Shown: positions 9,288 to 17,488 of the stretch, one piece after another | How positions within the stretch are numbered: position 1 is the first letter of the stretch | Layout of the letters: each line of letters opens with the position of its first letter | Assembly: GCF_017599305.1 (NCBI RefSeq) | Contig: NZ_JAGFWR010000004.1 | Coordinates: 339,824-403,823 of the forward strand | DNA from: Micromonospora antibiotica | GTDB taxonomy: Bacteria; Actinomycetota; Actinomycetes; Mycobacteriales; Micromonosporaceae | DNA: 64,000 nucleotides | Reading direction: 5' to 3' | Made by a program: the position numbers and the translations under genes | The notes under the pieces: model-generated | The model's database searches: none | Told to the model about the DNA's origin: nothing | Seen by the model: only the letters and a program-made list of their open reading frames with translations

Positions 9288-9303
9288 CTCAACTACAAAA
9301 GTA
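9288..9303 (-). promoter_or_regulatory. Shared array-linked promoter/operator motif, copy 1
   Basis: The motif TACTTTTGTAGTTGAG (minus strand) lies just upstream of the remnant gene. It differs by one base from TACTTTTGTTGTTGAG at 33761-33776, at the matching place before the full-length gene. It is AT-rich against a GC-rich background. Its conservation and position suggest a promoter or operator that now serves the I-B cas operon. No sigma-factor assignment is attempted. Confidence 0.5.
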
Positions 9304-9390
9304 CCCGAAAGTTGATGGAGGTTCACCCGTGCTGCAGAAACGATCACACTCCATGCGGCGAGGGGCGAGAAGCCCCAGCTCGGCGGGGCC

Positions 9391-9771
9391 TCAGTCGCCG
9401 TCAGCGATCATCGGCCGAGCAAGTGACCTGCAGCCGACAACCACACCGTGCTCATCACGCACCGTGTCATGCGGATAAACAAGATCATCCCGCGCGGGCA
9501 GCGCCTCCGCCACAGCCCGCGCAACAATGAGCAGCACCCCCGCCCTACGGTCCGGCACCCCACTGACCTGCGAGGAAGCCGCCGTCCGCTTCAACGGCAC
9601 CAGCAACGGACCGACCCGCACCGCACCATCGACACGATCAGGCAGCAACACCAGCCGCGCCGCAGGCGCAGTAGGGGGAACGTCCACCACCACCCCAGAA
9701 CCCACCAGCCGCACCACGTGCGGAGTCAGGTTGACCACCTCGGCGACCACGTGCCTCTCCGCTGGCTGCAT
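9391..9771 (-). CDS. Small conserved protein of unknown function
   Basis: A 126-aa protein beginning MQPAERHVVAEVVNLTPH. It has the pattern NLTPH...PP-----R near the start, GVPDRRAGVLLIVARAVAEALP in the middle, and RDDLVYPHDTVRDEHGVVVGCRSL at the end. Small proteins of this pattern occur in actinobacteria and their phages, with no function known to me. The C-terminal block RDDLVYPH-TVRD recurs in 33778-34182, which sits at the equivalent place in the second locus. ATG 9771 is the most sensible start. The gene precedes the truncated gene and the I-B operon on the same strand. Confidence 0.7.
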   Translation of the reverse strand: MQPAERHVVAEVVNLTPHVVRLVGSGVVVDVPPTAPAARLVLLPDRVDGAVRVGPLLVPLKRTAASSQVSGVPDRRAGVLLIVARAVAEALPARDDLVYPHDTVRDEHGVVVGCRSLARPMIADGD

Positions 9772-10019
9772 CCCACGAGCGTAGGCAACACCACCCCACA
9801 AGGTGACGACAGGTGACCGCCTAGGTACACAATGGCGTCCATGCGTCTGCTCGTACACGTCACCGGAGAAGCAGCTCCCCTCCTCAACTCCCACGGCAGC
9901 TCAAAGCCTGCCCGGGCTGACCGGTTTGCTTCCCACCGCAAAGAACTCAGCTCGGCCCTGGCTCAGCCCGAATGGTGCCAGCGCCGCCCATCGAGATGCT
10001 CACCAAAGGGCATGGCGCG

Positions 10020-10261
10020 CCGATCGCCCCGGTGGTCCGGTGACGAACAGGGAGATGATAGGAGGACATTCGGCCTCCGGATCGGAGCTTAGGATGGCAC
10101 GAGCAACTACATGAGCCAGGTCGGCGCGTTGAGCGCGACGACATCAAGATTCTTCGCGCGCATGGGGAGGTTGGGAGTTGGATTGATGCGACCCGGCCAC
10201 GGCAGTGTGTGGCGCGTTTCCGCGACCAAGCCGTGCCCTGTTCTTGGTCGTTCCCGTGATT
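10020..10261 (+). other. Conserved segment upstream of leader 2, with a disrupted small ORF
   Basis: This DNA aligns patchily with 34500-34760 upstream of leader 3, sharing GACGAACAGGGAGA, GAGCAACTACATG and CAGTGTGTGGCG. In the array 3 copy it encodes a 69-aa frame. Here the frame is interrupted by a TAG just before GATGGCACGAGC and by compensating indels, though both copies end in the same reading (CP-LGRSRD, then stop). It is either a decayed small gene or an extended leader. The rest of 9772-10020 shows no gene I can support. Confidence 0.45.
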
Positions 10262-10361
10262 GAGTGTTCTGACCAGCGCAGATGCACAACCGCCGGTCCG
10301 CTGCAAAAACCTGCCGAGTCCAGGGTTGGAAAGCGGCTTTGACCTGCGACTTAAGACTCGG
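10262..10361 (+). promoter_or_regulatory. CRISPR leader of array 2
   Basis: About 100 bp directly before the first repeat of array 2, nearly identical to leader 3 and clearly related to the leader of array 1 on the other strand. Shared blocks are CACAACCGCCGGTCCGCTGC, CCTGCCGAGTCCA and GACCTGCGACTTAAGACTCG. It should drive array transcription to the right, away from the I-B operon. Confidence 0.87.
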
Positions 10362-11448
10362 GTCGCTCATCACCCCTGGAGGGATCGCAACGTGCGGATC
10401 TGGATCCGGACGGCGGTGGTGGTGACGAGTCGCTCATCACCCCTGGAGGGATCGCAACTGTGTCTGATGAGACGCTAACCGCCACCATCCCCGTGGTCGC
10501 TCATCACCCCTGGAGGGATCGCAACAGCCTGTTCGTCCGCGCGTGGACGGTGGCGAAGAACAAGTCGCTCATCACCCCTGGAGGGATCGCAACAGCTACC
10601 GACCGCCCGCGCAACGCGACAGCGCCGAACCGGTCGCTCATCACCCCTGGAGGGATCGCAACCTGTTCGCCGGGAAGGGCAAGGGCGGCACGCCGCTGTC
10701 GCTCATCACCCCTGGAGGGATCGCAACACGACCGGCGAACCGATGTCGTCGTACCGGCCGGGGTCGCTCATCACCCCTGGAGGGATCGCAACGTGGGTGA
10801 CAGTGCCCCGGCGTGCCTGCCGGTTGTCGCTCATCACCCCTGGAGGGATCGCAACCCGGCCTGGCCTGGCTGTGCGCCACGTACTCGGGTCGCTCATCAC
10901 CCTGGAGGGATCGCAACGCTTTCAGGCTGCGGATCTGCCACAGCCCGACCGAGTCGCTCATCACCCCTGGAGGGATCGCAACATGTGGGTGAGGGCGATG
11001 CAGCCGGAGACGCCGTCGAGTCGCTCATCACCCCTGGAGGGATCGCAACCCGACATCTACCTGTTCGGCGCCCAGCTGGTGGCGTGTCGCTCATCACCCC
11101 TGGAGGGATCGCAACACTGGTAGGACAGCTGGGCCTGCGACCGCTGCGTCGGGTCGCTCATCACCCCTGGAGGGATCGCAACACGCAGCATGCAACTGCC
11201 ACTGGTACCGACAGGCAAGTCGCTCATCACCCCTGGAGGGATCGCAACGCGACCTGGTAGACGGTCAGGCCCATCGCGCGCCACATGTCGCTCATTACCC
11301 CTGGAGGGATCGCAACACGGCCCGAACCCGACGATGCCCTCACGCAGGCGGGTCGCTCATCACCTCTGGAGGGATCGCAACACGTGGTAGGCCACCCACC
11401 CGATCTCGTCGAGACGATGTCGCTCATCATCCCTGGAGGGATCACAAC
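10362..11448 (+). CRISPR. CRISPR array 2 (type I-B repeat)
   Basis: Seventeen repeats of the GTCGCTCATC...GGATCGCAAC family, starting at 10362, 10429, 10496, 10564, 10633, 10698, 10763, 10826, 10889, 10953, 11020, 11086, 11153, 11219, 11287, 11352 and 11419, with sixteen spacers of about 34-38 nt. The repeat at 10889 has lost one C. The last three repeats carry point changes, most in the terminal one (TCATCATCCC and GATCACAAC), the usual decay at the leader-distal end. The array is oriented rightward from leader 2. Confidence 0.98.
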
Positions 11449-11531
11449 ATCTCGGACGCGTACGCGTTGCGGGAATGAAAGCTGGTCAGCTACGTCGAGG
11501 CGATCCGCACCTATCTCGGCACGGCCGACTG
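11449..11531 (+). pseudogene. C-terminal scrap of a gene upstream of the JAMM gene
   Basis: Directly after the last repeat of array 2, the frame ending at TGA 11529-11531 reads as a short C-terminus (KLVSYVEAIRTYLGTAD). It is preceded by an in-frame TGA. It sits where an E2-like or ubiquitin-like gene would lie in JAMM/E1 operons, but too little is left to name it. CRISPR array DNA replaces everything upstream. Confidence 0.3.
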
Positions 11532-12067
11532 ATGGCCTGCGCGCTGCGGATCAGCCGCGACATCTGGGACACGATACGGCGGCATCTGCGCGACAGCGAC
11601 GACGAACGCGGCGCCTACCTGCTGGCCCGCGCCGGCCGGTGGACCGACCCGTAGGGCACCGGGGCGGTCACCGACCTGTTGGTCACCCGGGCCATCCCGA
11701 TCCCGGACGACGCGCTGTCGGTGCAGAACAGTGTACGGGTCGAGGGTTGCCGCCTGGCTGACCCGGGAGGTGCTGATCGCCTGCTTCGAGACCGGCCTGT
11801 CCCTCGGTCGACGTGCACAGCCACCCGTTCGCCGACGACACGGTCAACTTCTCCGGCCTGGACGTGGAGAACATGCGCCAGACCCACACCGAGTTCCTCG
11901 ACCGGATGCCGGCCGTACCACCGGTCGGGGTGGCGTCGCTGCTGCTTGGCCAGGCGTCGGTGGCCGGCGCCTACACCGACCCGGACGACGGGACGCTGCG
12001 GATGCTCGACCGGTTGGTGCTCCTCGGCGACGACGACCTGACCGAGGTGACACTGTGCCGATCCTGA
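11532..12067 (+). pseudogene. Broken JAMM/JAB-family protease (bacterial deubiquitinase-like)
   Basis: Three reading frames together form a JAMM metalloprotease. It starts at ATG 11532 (MACALRISRDIWDTIRRHL), continues through IPIPDDALSVQNSV, then AAWLTREVLIACFETG, and ends with the zinc motif VHSHPFADDTVNFSGLD. An in-frame TAG at 11652 and two frame changes (near 11735-11750 and 11805-11812) break it. JAMM proteins paired with an E1 remove or process ubiquitin-like modifiers in bacterial antiphage conjugation systems. The next gene is such an E1, so this was probably one operon. Sequencing errors could account for the frame changes, but hardly for all three lesions. Confidence 0.65.
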
Positions 12068-13119
12068 CCATGCCGTTCGACGGGCCGGCACCACCGACCG
12101 GTGCCACCGGGCCGATCCAGGACCGCTACGACCGGCAGGTGCGGGCGTTCGGCCGGCTCGCCGAACTGACCGTCGCCGTGGTCGGTCTCGGCGGTGTCGG
12201 TAGCCAGGTCGTCCAGTCGCTGGCCCACCTCGGAGTGGGCGGGTTGCTGCTGGTCGACCCGGACACGGTCACCGCCACCAACCTGAACCGTCTGATAGGC
12301 GCCAAGCCGGCCGACGTGGCACGGGCAGCGACCAAGGTCACCGTCGCGGCCCGCACGGTCCGGACCATCAACCCGCAGGTTCGGGTACGCGGCATCGCCG
12401 GCAGCATCCTCGACCCGGTCGTCTGGCAGCAGGTGCGCCCGGCCGAGGTGATCGTCGGCGCGGTGGACGGGCACGCGCCACGCTGGGCGTTGAACCGGCT
12501 GGCCGTGCAGTACGCCCGCTGCTATCTCGACGTCGGAGTCGAGCTGGGACCGGCACCCCGCCCGGAGCAGCCCGACGACCACGATCAAGAAGCCAGTTCC
12601 CGGGTACGGCTGGAAGCCGGCGGGCATCTGGCGGTGATCCGCCCCGGCGGACCGTGCCTGCTCTGCCTGTGCGGCTACGACCCGCGCCTGGTGGATGCCG
12701 AACTCGATCCGGGGTTGGCAGCTGCGCGCCGGGCGGCCGGATACCGGGTCGACGATCCGGCCGAGCCGGCGCCCAGCGTGGTTTTCCTCAACCAGATCAT
12801 CGCCGGGTACGCCGTCGGCGAGCTGCTGAACTACGTCTCGCTGTGGCGACCGCCGGTGCGATATCTGCTGGTTGACGCGGCGGTAAACGGAACTACGGCG
12901 CTGGATGCCGACCGCGACCCGCAGTGCCTGGCATGCGGGCCGGACTCGCCACGGGGGCTCAGCGACGCCGCCGGCCCACCGTCCGTGGCCCGGACCACCG
13001 CGCCGCCAGCGGCGCACGACGCTGCCGGAGCACCGCAGAACCCGAACACCCAGTCGTCCCGATATACGTCACCCAGTGAGCCGGGCCCGCGCAACGGGTC
13101 ACACCACCACGACACCTGA
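12055..13119 (+). CDS. ThiF/E1-like ubiquitin-activating-family enzyme
   Basis: A protein of about 354 aa of the ThiF/MoeB/E1 superfamily, which adenylates the C-terminal glycine of ubiquitin-like proteins. The Rossmann nucleotide site is AVVGLGGVGSQVVQSLAHLG, followed by LLLVDPDTVTATNLNR and the VGAVDGH strand. CxxC-type pairs (PCLLCLCG and CLACG) look like a structural zinc site. GTG 12055 is the likely start and overlaps the JAMM gene; ATG 12070 is the alternative. The C-terminal ~60 residues are low-complexity. The frame is intact although its partner is broken. No E2 or modifier gene remains nearby. Confidence 0.75.
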   Translation: MPILTMPFDGPAPPTGATGPIQDRYDRQVRAFGRLAELTVAVVGLGGVGSQVVQSLAHLGVGGLLLVDPDTVTATNLNRLIGAKPADVARAATKVTVAARTVRTINPQVRVRGIAGSILDPVVWQQVRPAEVIVGAVDGHAPRWALNRLAVQYARCYLDVGVELGPAPRPEQPDDHDQEASSRVRLEAGGHLAVIRPGGPCLLCLCGYDPRLVDAELDPGLAAARRAAGYRVDDPAEPAPSVVFLNQIIAGYAVGELLNYVSLWRPPVRYLLVDAAVNGTTALDADRDPQCLACGPDSPRGLSDAAGPPSVARTTAPPAAHDAAGAPQNPNTQSSRYTSPSEPGPRNGSHHHDT

Positions 13120-13168
13120 CCCCAGGCCGGCTGACGCCGGCTCTCGATGGACCTAATGAGATCTCGTG

Positions 13169-13203
13169 GATCCCGTCACGGAATTTTGATCCGTGACGGG
13201 ATC
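13169..13203. terminator. Strong hairpin after the E1-like gene
   Basis: A 14-bp perfect stem (GATCCCGTCACGGA and its complement) with a 7-nt AT-rich loop, about 50 bp after the E1 stop. It has no long T tract, as is common for actinomycete terminators. It could also be the end of a lost mobile element. Confidence 0.55.
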
Positions 13204-13353
13204 ACGCGCTGCATTGCGTTGTGGGTTGATACCGCCAGTCGTGGCAGACGCTACCCGTCTGCGCTCGTCGACGGGCGTTCCACAGGCCTAATCCGGCCCA
13301 ATTCGTGTGCTCGGAGACGACCACGTCCAGCCATTTTACGGCATCGGAAGCGA

Positions 13354-13459
13354 GTTTCAATCCGGTGCGGTTTTCGCGTGTCCGGGACCCGGTCAGCCGG
13401 ACGACCGGACCGAGGAGATCCCGGTTTCAATCCGGTGCGGTTTCGCGTGTCCGGGGACC
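13354..13459 (-). CRISPR. Mini CRISPR array A (second repeat family)
   Basis: Two ~36-nt repeats, at 13354-13389 and 13424-13459, flank one 34-nt spacer. Read on the minus strand, the repeat starts GGTCCCCGGACACGCGAAAA and ends CCGGATTGAAAC; ATTGAAAC is the classic 8-nt crRNA handle. Each copy lacks one base relative to the 37-nt copy at 17129. The repeat is unrelated to that of arrays 1-3. The duplicated DNA to the right is the probable leader, so transcription should be leftward, divergent from the reverse transcriptase gene. Confidence 0.8.
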
Positions 13460-13660
13460 CCTGTCCGAAATGTCGGGCGGTCTGAGCTGGGTAAACATGG
13501 TGATCCGGGGACAACCTCTTGTCGATCAAGATCTTGGGGGAGCCTTAGATGATCTCTGTGGGGAGCGTCTTTGCAGCTCAGGTTCACTTTGGGATCTTTT
13601 CGCCAACCTGCCCGGGATCCTGGCCGTGTCGGAGGTTGTCGCAATAGACATTTCCGGACA
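13460..13660 (-). promoter_or_regulatory. Probable leader of mini array A
   Basis: About 200 bp to the right of the repeats is duplicated at 17166-17355 beside mini array B. Shared blocks include GTCCGAAATG, TCAGATGATCTCTGTG-like text, CACTTTGGGATCTTT and CCAACCTCCCCCGGATCC-like text. Conservation next to both arrays of this family fits a leader that carries the array promoter and integration site. The segment ends shortly before the reverse transcriptase start. Confidence 0.65.
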
Positions 13661-13732
13661 TAAGCTCCTGTTGATCTCCGGAGTGGCGTCGATGCCACCG
13701 ATTCTATCGGAGTTCGTCCGTCCGATCTGGGC

Positions 13733-14674
13733 ATGAATACCTCTCCTTCCCGGCTGTTGAGTCGGATGTCTGACCAGCCGACGTTGTGGGCCGCGTGGTC
13801 GCGGGTCGCCGCCGGCACCGCATTGTCCGGAGCGGACGGCGTGACCGTCGCCGAGTTCGCCCATCACCTCGGCCCACGGCTGGAGTCGTTGTCCGCGTTG
13901 CTGCGCAGCGGCGAATACGCTCCGCAACCGCTGCGGCTTATGGCCGTCACTCGTGGTGGCGAGCGCCGCGACCGGGGCATTCCGACCGTCGCCGACGGGG
14001 TGGCGCAGCGCGCTTTCCTGCACGTCGCCGGTGACCGGTGGGAGACCCGCCGAGCCGAGGTCAGTTTCGCGTACCAGCGGGGTCGTTCCTGGGTGGACGC
14101 GTTGACGATGGCTCTCGCGTACCGGGACAAGGGTTTGCGCTATGTGGTCCGTGCGGACATCTCCGACTTCTTCGCCAGCATCGACCACCAGCTCCTGCAC
14201 GAGATGGTCAGCGGCAGTCTCGCCGACCCGGCGGTCAGCCGGATCGTGCGCGGCTGGTTCACCGCGCCGATGCTGACCGCAGCCGGACTGCGCACCCGGG
14301 TCCGGGGCGTTCCCGAAGGTGCGCCGATCAGTCCGACCCTGGCCAACCTCTACCTGCGTGAGTTCGACGCCCGGGTCGACGGTCGGCACGGCCGGCTGGT
14401 GCGCTACGCCGACGACCTCGCGCTGTTCTGCGGCGACCTCGACGCGGCGATCAGCGGCGCCCGGCAGATCTGGGCCGAGTTGGTCGCGCTCAACCTGCGG
14501 CTGCACCCCGACAAGACGCAGATCACCACGTTCGACGCCGGGTTCAGCATGCTCGGCTGGGTGTTCGACGGCGAGCACGGCCGACCCGAGCAACCCAACA
14601 CGGACTGGACCCACCCGCTGCTCAACGCCCCGCAGCAGGGAAAGCTGCCGGCCAGCAACGGGAGCCCACGATGA
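13733..14674 (+). CDS. CRISPR-associated reverse transcriptase
   Basis: A 313-aa group II intron-like reverse transcriptase. It shows RADISDFFASIDH (first catalytic Asp), GVPEGAPISPTLANLYL, the catalytic box LVRYADDLALFC and LHPDKTQITTF with a GWVF end. Its TGA overlaps the cas1 ATG (ATGA), so the two are translationally coupled. RTs tied to cas1 let type III systems take spacers from RNA. Here the RT is a separate protein rather than the usual RT-Cas1 fusion. There is no intron RNA structure or maturase domain, which argues against a retroelement. It is flanked by two mini arrays of one repeat family. Confidence 0.9.
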   Translation: MNTSPSRLLSRMSDQPTLWAAWSRVAAGTALSGADGVTVAEFAHHLGPRLESLSALLRSGEYAPQPLRLMAVTRGGERRDRGIPTVADGVAQRAFLHVAGDRWETRRAEVSFAYQRGRSWVDALTMALAYRDKGLRYVVRADISDFFASIDHQLLHEMVSGSLADPAVSRIVRGWFTAPMLTAAGLRTRVRGVPEGAPISPTLANLYLREFDARVDGRHGRLVRYADDLALFCGDLDAAISGARQIWAELVALNLRLHPDKTQITTFDAGFSMLGWVFDGEHGRPEQPNTDWTHPLLNAPQQGKLPASNGSPR

Positions 14675-15662
14675 TCGGCAAGGCGTTCCACGTCATCGGC
14701 CCGGACTGCATCCTCGGCCGGCGCGACGGCCGGCTCGTCGTGCACCGCGACGGCGTGCTGCGCGCCTCCGCGCCGATGACGATGGTCGGTGAGGTCGTCA
14801 CCACCGGCCGGGTGACCGCACCCCACACGCCATGCACAGCATGCTCGCCCACGGCATTCCGCTGATCCTGCTCAGCAGCACCGGCCGCCCGCTCGGCCGG
14901 CTCGAACCGCCCACCGCCGGGCACATCGCCGCCCGGCTCCGGCAACTCGACCGGCACCGCGACCCGGCAGCCCGACTCGACCTGGCCCGCGTCATCATCC
15001 CCGCCAAGATCGCCAACCAGGCGACGCTGCTGCGTCGCCGCGCCAAACGCAGCGGCGACCCGGAGACGGTGTGGGCGGCGGTCACCCGGCTCGCCGAGTT
15101 CGAGCAGGCCGCCGGCGCCGCGACCGACCTCGCGCAACTGCTCGGTATCGAAGGCGCGGCGGCCGGCGCGTACTTCCGCGCCATCCGGGTGATAACCCCG
15201 GTCGAGTACGGCTTCGCCGCCCGCGACCGCAGCCGCCGGGACGTGATCAACGCGCTGATCAACTACTGCTCGGCACTGCTGCGGGAAACCGTCCACGGGG
15301 CGATCATCGCCGCCGGGCTCGACCCGTACCTGTCCTTCCTGCACACCCCGAGCCGGGGCCGACCGACGCTCGCCTTCGACCTGATGGAGGAGTGGCGGCC
15401 GGCGCTGCTGGAGAACACCGTACTGGCGATACTCGGCCTGCGTACCGTGACCGACGCCGACTTCGACGGCACCCGCCTGACGCCCGGCGCGACATCCGCG
15501 CTGATCTCGCGGTATCAGGCCCGGCTGGCCATGCCGGCCCGCGAATGGCCGACCCCGGCCGATCAGCCGACCTACCACCAACTCGTACGCCGCCAAGCGC
15601 TGCGGCTGCGCGGCTGGCTGCTCGGCGAGCAGACGCAGTACCGACCGTTCCGCTGGAGGTGA
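14671..15662 (+). pseudogene. cas1: Cas1 of the RT-linked module, frameshifted
   Basis: The N-terminal part (MIGKAFHVIGPDCILGRRDG) is in one frame up to about 14818. The rest (PHAMHSMLAHGIPLILL onward) is in another, with no stop between, so one base appears lost in GTGACCGCACC near 14818-14822. Restoring one base gives a normal Cas1 of about 330 aa. Downstream, the catalytic residues are intact: the Glu of LLGIEGAAAG, the His of SFLHTPS and the acidic pair in FDLMEEW. Options are a recent inactivating mutation, a sequencing error or programmed frameshifting. It differs clearly from the I-B Cas1. Confidence 0.85.
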
Positions 15663-15667
15663 CCGTG

Positions 15668-15946
15668 ATGCAACCCAGCTGGTGGACCGTCACCTTCGAC
15701 CTGCCCGACGACCGCGACCGCCGGCAGCTGACGACGTTGCTGCGCCGCCACGGCGTGCGGGTGCTGTACAGCGTCTTCACCATCCACATCGGCGACGCGC
15801 ACCTGGACCGGCTGCTCGCCACCACCGCCGACCGGTTCACCGGCGGCGGGCACCTGCTGGCCCTGCCGTCCTGCCCCGACTGCGAAACCGCCGGGTACGG
15901 CGTACCGCTGGAAGTCCTCCCCGAGCAGGGCTGGACCGGCTGGTGA
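15668..15946 (+). CDS. cas2: Cas2-like protein, first of two in tandem
   Basis: A 92-aa protein starting MQPSWWTVTFDLPDDRDRRQ, with the first strand and Asp of Cas2, then HGVRVLYSVFTIHIGDAHLDRLL, the second strand-helix unit. A pair of cysteines (SCPDCE) lies near the end. It follows cas1 closely, and its stop overlaps the next cas2 (GTGA). ATG 15668 follows AGGTGACC, a reasonable ribosome site. It should be the Cas1 partner in spacer integration. Confidence 0.82.
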   Translation: MQPSWWTVTFDLPDDRDRRQLTTLLRRHGVRVLYSVFTIHIGDAHLDRLLATTADRFTGGGHLLALPSCPDCETAGYGVPLEVLPEQGWTGW

Positions 15947-16233
15947 ACCGGCCGGTGCTCGTCGTCTACGACATCGTGAACGACCGTCGCCGCGCCGAGG
16001 TACGCGCCCGGCTCGGTCCGATCGCCGACCGCATCCAGTACAGCGGATGGCTGGTGCCACCGGAGGTCAACCTGACCGCGGCACGGGTCGTCGCCGACCT
16101 CGCCGCGGTCGCCGGCCCGGCGGACCGGATCCACGGCCACGCCCTTTGCCCCGGCTGCGCACGCCGGGCCAGGTGGCTGCCGATTCGCCAGCCGCACCAC
16201 CTCACCCGCCAACCCGGTTGGACCGCCCACTGA
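15943..16233 (+). CDS. cas2: Cas2-like protein, second of two in tandem
   Basis: A 96-aa protein starting with GTG (MNRPVLVVYDIVNDRRRAEV), with the classic Cas2 strand and Asp, then a QYSGWLVPPEVNLTAARVV unit and a CPGC pair near the end. It is translationally coupled to the first cas2 by GTGA. Two different Cas2 proteins could form a heterodimer in the Cas1 complex, or one may have another role. Sequence alone cannot decide. Both frames are intact, unlike cas1. Confidence 0.85.
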   Translation: MNRPVLVVYDIVNDRRRAEVRARLGPIADRIQYSGWLVPPEVNLTAARVVADLAAVAGPADRIHGHALCPGCARRARWLPIRQPHHLTRQPGWTAH

Positions 16234-16350
16234 ACGTGGCCGCCGATCTACAGGGGGCGCCAACAGGGCCGGCAAGACACCGCGCCGCGTGGGGTGGCGG
16301 AGGCACCTGGCGAAGAACCGCAACGGACGCCCTTGGGCGCGGCCGCGGCG

Positions 16351-17011
16351 ATGCGGAACCGGCCGGTTGCTGAGGCGCTGGCCAAGGCGCGCGAGACCGT
16401 CGCCGGGCACATGCCGAGCCGGTTGGCCGAGCGCCGGGTGTGTGACGTGGCGGCGTTCTGCCAACCGTTCACCAGGGGGCTGGCGGTGTTGGATCGGTGT
16501 GACCGGGGCCGGGTGCGTCGGGTGCGGGCGGTGTTGCAGTACGCCGGGTTGTGGCCGGACGGGTACGTCCACGACGAGCGGGCGCGATCTGATTCGGGTG
16601 GGCGGCACGCTGTATCTCGGCAAGGCGGACGGGGCGGTAGGCGACCGCTCGATGACGGTCCGGGTGTCCGACATCCGGTACGGCCTCGACGTGGGCATTC
16701 TCGCCACGATCACCTTGGCGGGTCGGGACGGGCGGATGGCCGCGATCGGCGTCTGTAGCTGCAGTGCACGCGCCCCGGGCTCTCACTCCGCCGGGATCGA
16801 CCCGACGGACCTCCCGGGGCCGGGCCGGTGGCGGCAACCACCGGCCCAACTCCACCGTCCCGATCCGCAGAGAAGGCAGAGGAACACGGACATCTGCGCG
16901 TTGACGAGCGCCGCGCTACTCGGCTACCTGGCCGGGCTGTTCTCGTTCCGGGTCAAGAGCCGCTGGTGCCCCAAATGCGGCGAGCTGACCACCACACCGC
17001 CGCCGCGCTGA
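16351..17011 (+). pseudogene. Frameshifted gene of unknown function
   Basis: From ATG 16351 one frame reads MRNRPVAEALAKARETVAGH through AFCQPFTRGLAVLD and YAGLWPDGYVHDE. Near 16585 the plausible coding moves to another frame (RVGGTLYLGKADG, then RYGLDVGILATITL). It ends at 17011 after a hydrophobic stretch (LLGYLAGLFSFRVKSRWCPKCGE) that may belong to a second small gene. I do not recognise the family. The final hydrophobic segment with CPKC resembles small proteins of actinomycete integrative elements. It sits between the tandem cas2 genes and mini array B. Confidence 0.45.
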
Positions 17012-17065
17012 AAACCAGCCCTGAAATTCGGCTCGATCTTTCATATACCTCGCACCTGAGGCCGG

Positions 17066-17165
17066 GTTCAATCCGACGCGGTTTTCGTGTGCCCGGGGAC
17101 CCTGAAAGGAGCCTCATCGTGAGGAGACGTTTCAATCCGGCGCGGTTTTCGTGTGCCCGGGGACC
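17066..17165 (-). CRISPR. Mini CRISPR array B (second repeat family)
   Basis: Two repeats, a degenerate one at 17066-17101 and a full 37-nt one at 17129-17165, with a short 27-nt spacer. On the minus strand the full repeat starts GGTCCCCGGGCACACGAAAA and ends CCGGATTGAAAC. It differs from array A mainly by GTGTGC for GCGTGT. The conserved leader is on the right, so the degenerate repeat is the leader-distal one, as expected. Confidence 0.78.
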
Positions 17166-17355
17166 GTGTCCGAAATGCCGGGTGGTCTGGGCTGGGCAAA
17201 CAGTGGCCAGGAGAACAACCTCATGATCATCGAGATCTTGACGACGGCTCAGATGATCTCTGTGAGGCGCGTTCTCGCAGCTCGGGCGCACTTTGGGATC
17301 TTTCCGCCAACCTCCCCCGGATCCCGGGCGTGTCGGAAGTTGCCGCAATCGACAT
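17166..17355 (-). promoter_or_regulatory. Probable leader of mini array B
   Basis: This is a divergent copy of 13460-13660, starting GTGTCCGAAATGCCGGG and running through CAGATGATCTCTGTGAGG and CACTTTGGGATCTTTCCGCC to CCGCAATCGACATT. The similarity stops near 17355. The remaining ~130 bp before the SAVED gene hold nothing I can name. Confidence 0.62.
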
Positions 17356-17488
17356 TCTACCGCAACTCTGACACATAATCTTGCATGCATCGATGTTTTG
17401 ACTGTCCTTGATGGAGGTCGTTGGGCCCGGCGTGGAAGTCTCACCTCCTGTCCGGTGGTCGTCGACAGGCCGATGTGGAAATTGTCGC

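Noticed and set aside
10460..11260. Long frames across array 2 (and similar ones across array 1)
   Set aside because: They only translate the CRISPR repeat (VAHHPWRDRN and similar) again and again.
11731..12054. N-terminal extension of the E1-like frame
   Set aside because: This stretch reads partly as the JAMM gene in its shifted frame and partly as noise. The E1 fold starts after 12055.
13733..14674. Reading the RT as a group II intron or retron
   Set aside because: No maturase domain, intron RNA or msr/msd-like DNA is seen, and it overlaps cas1 by ATGA.
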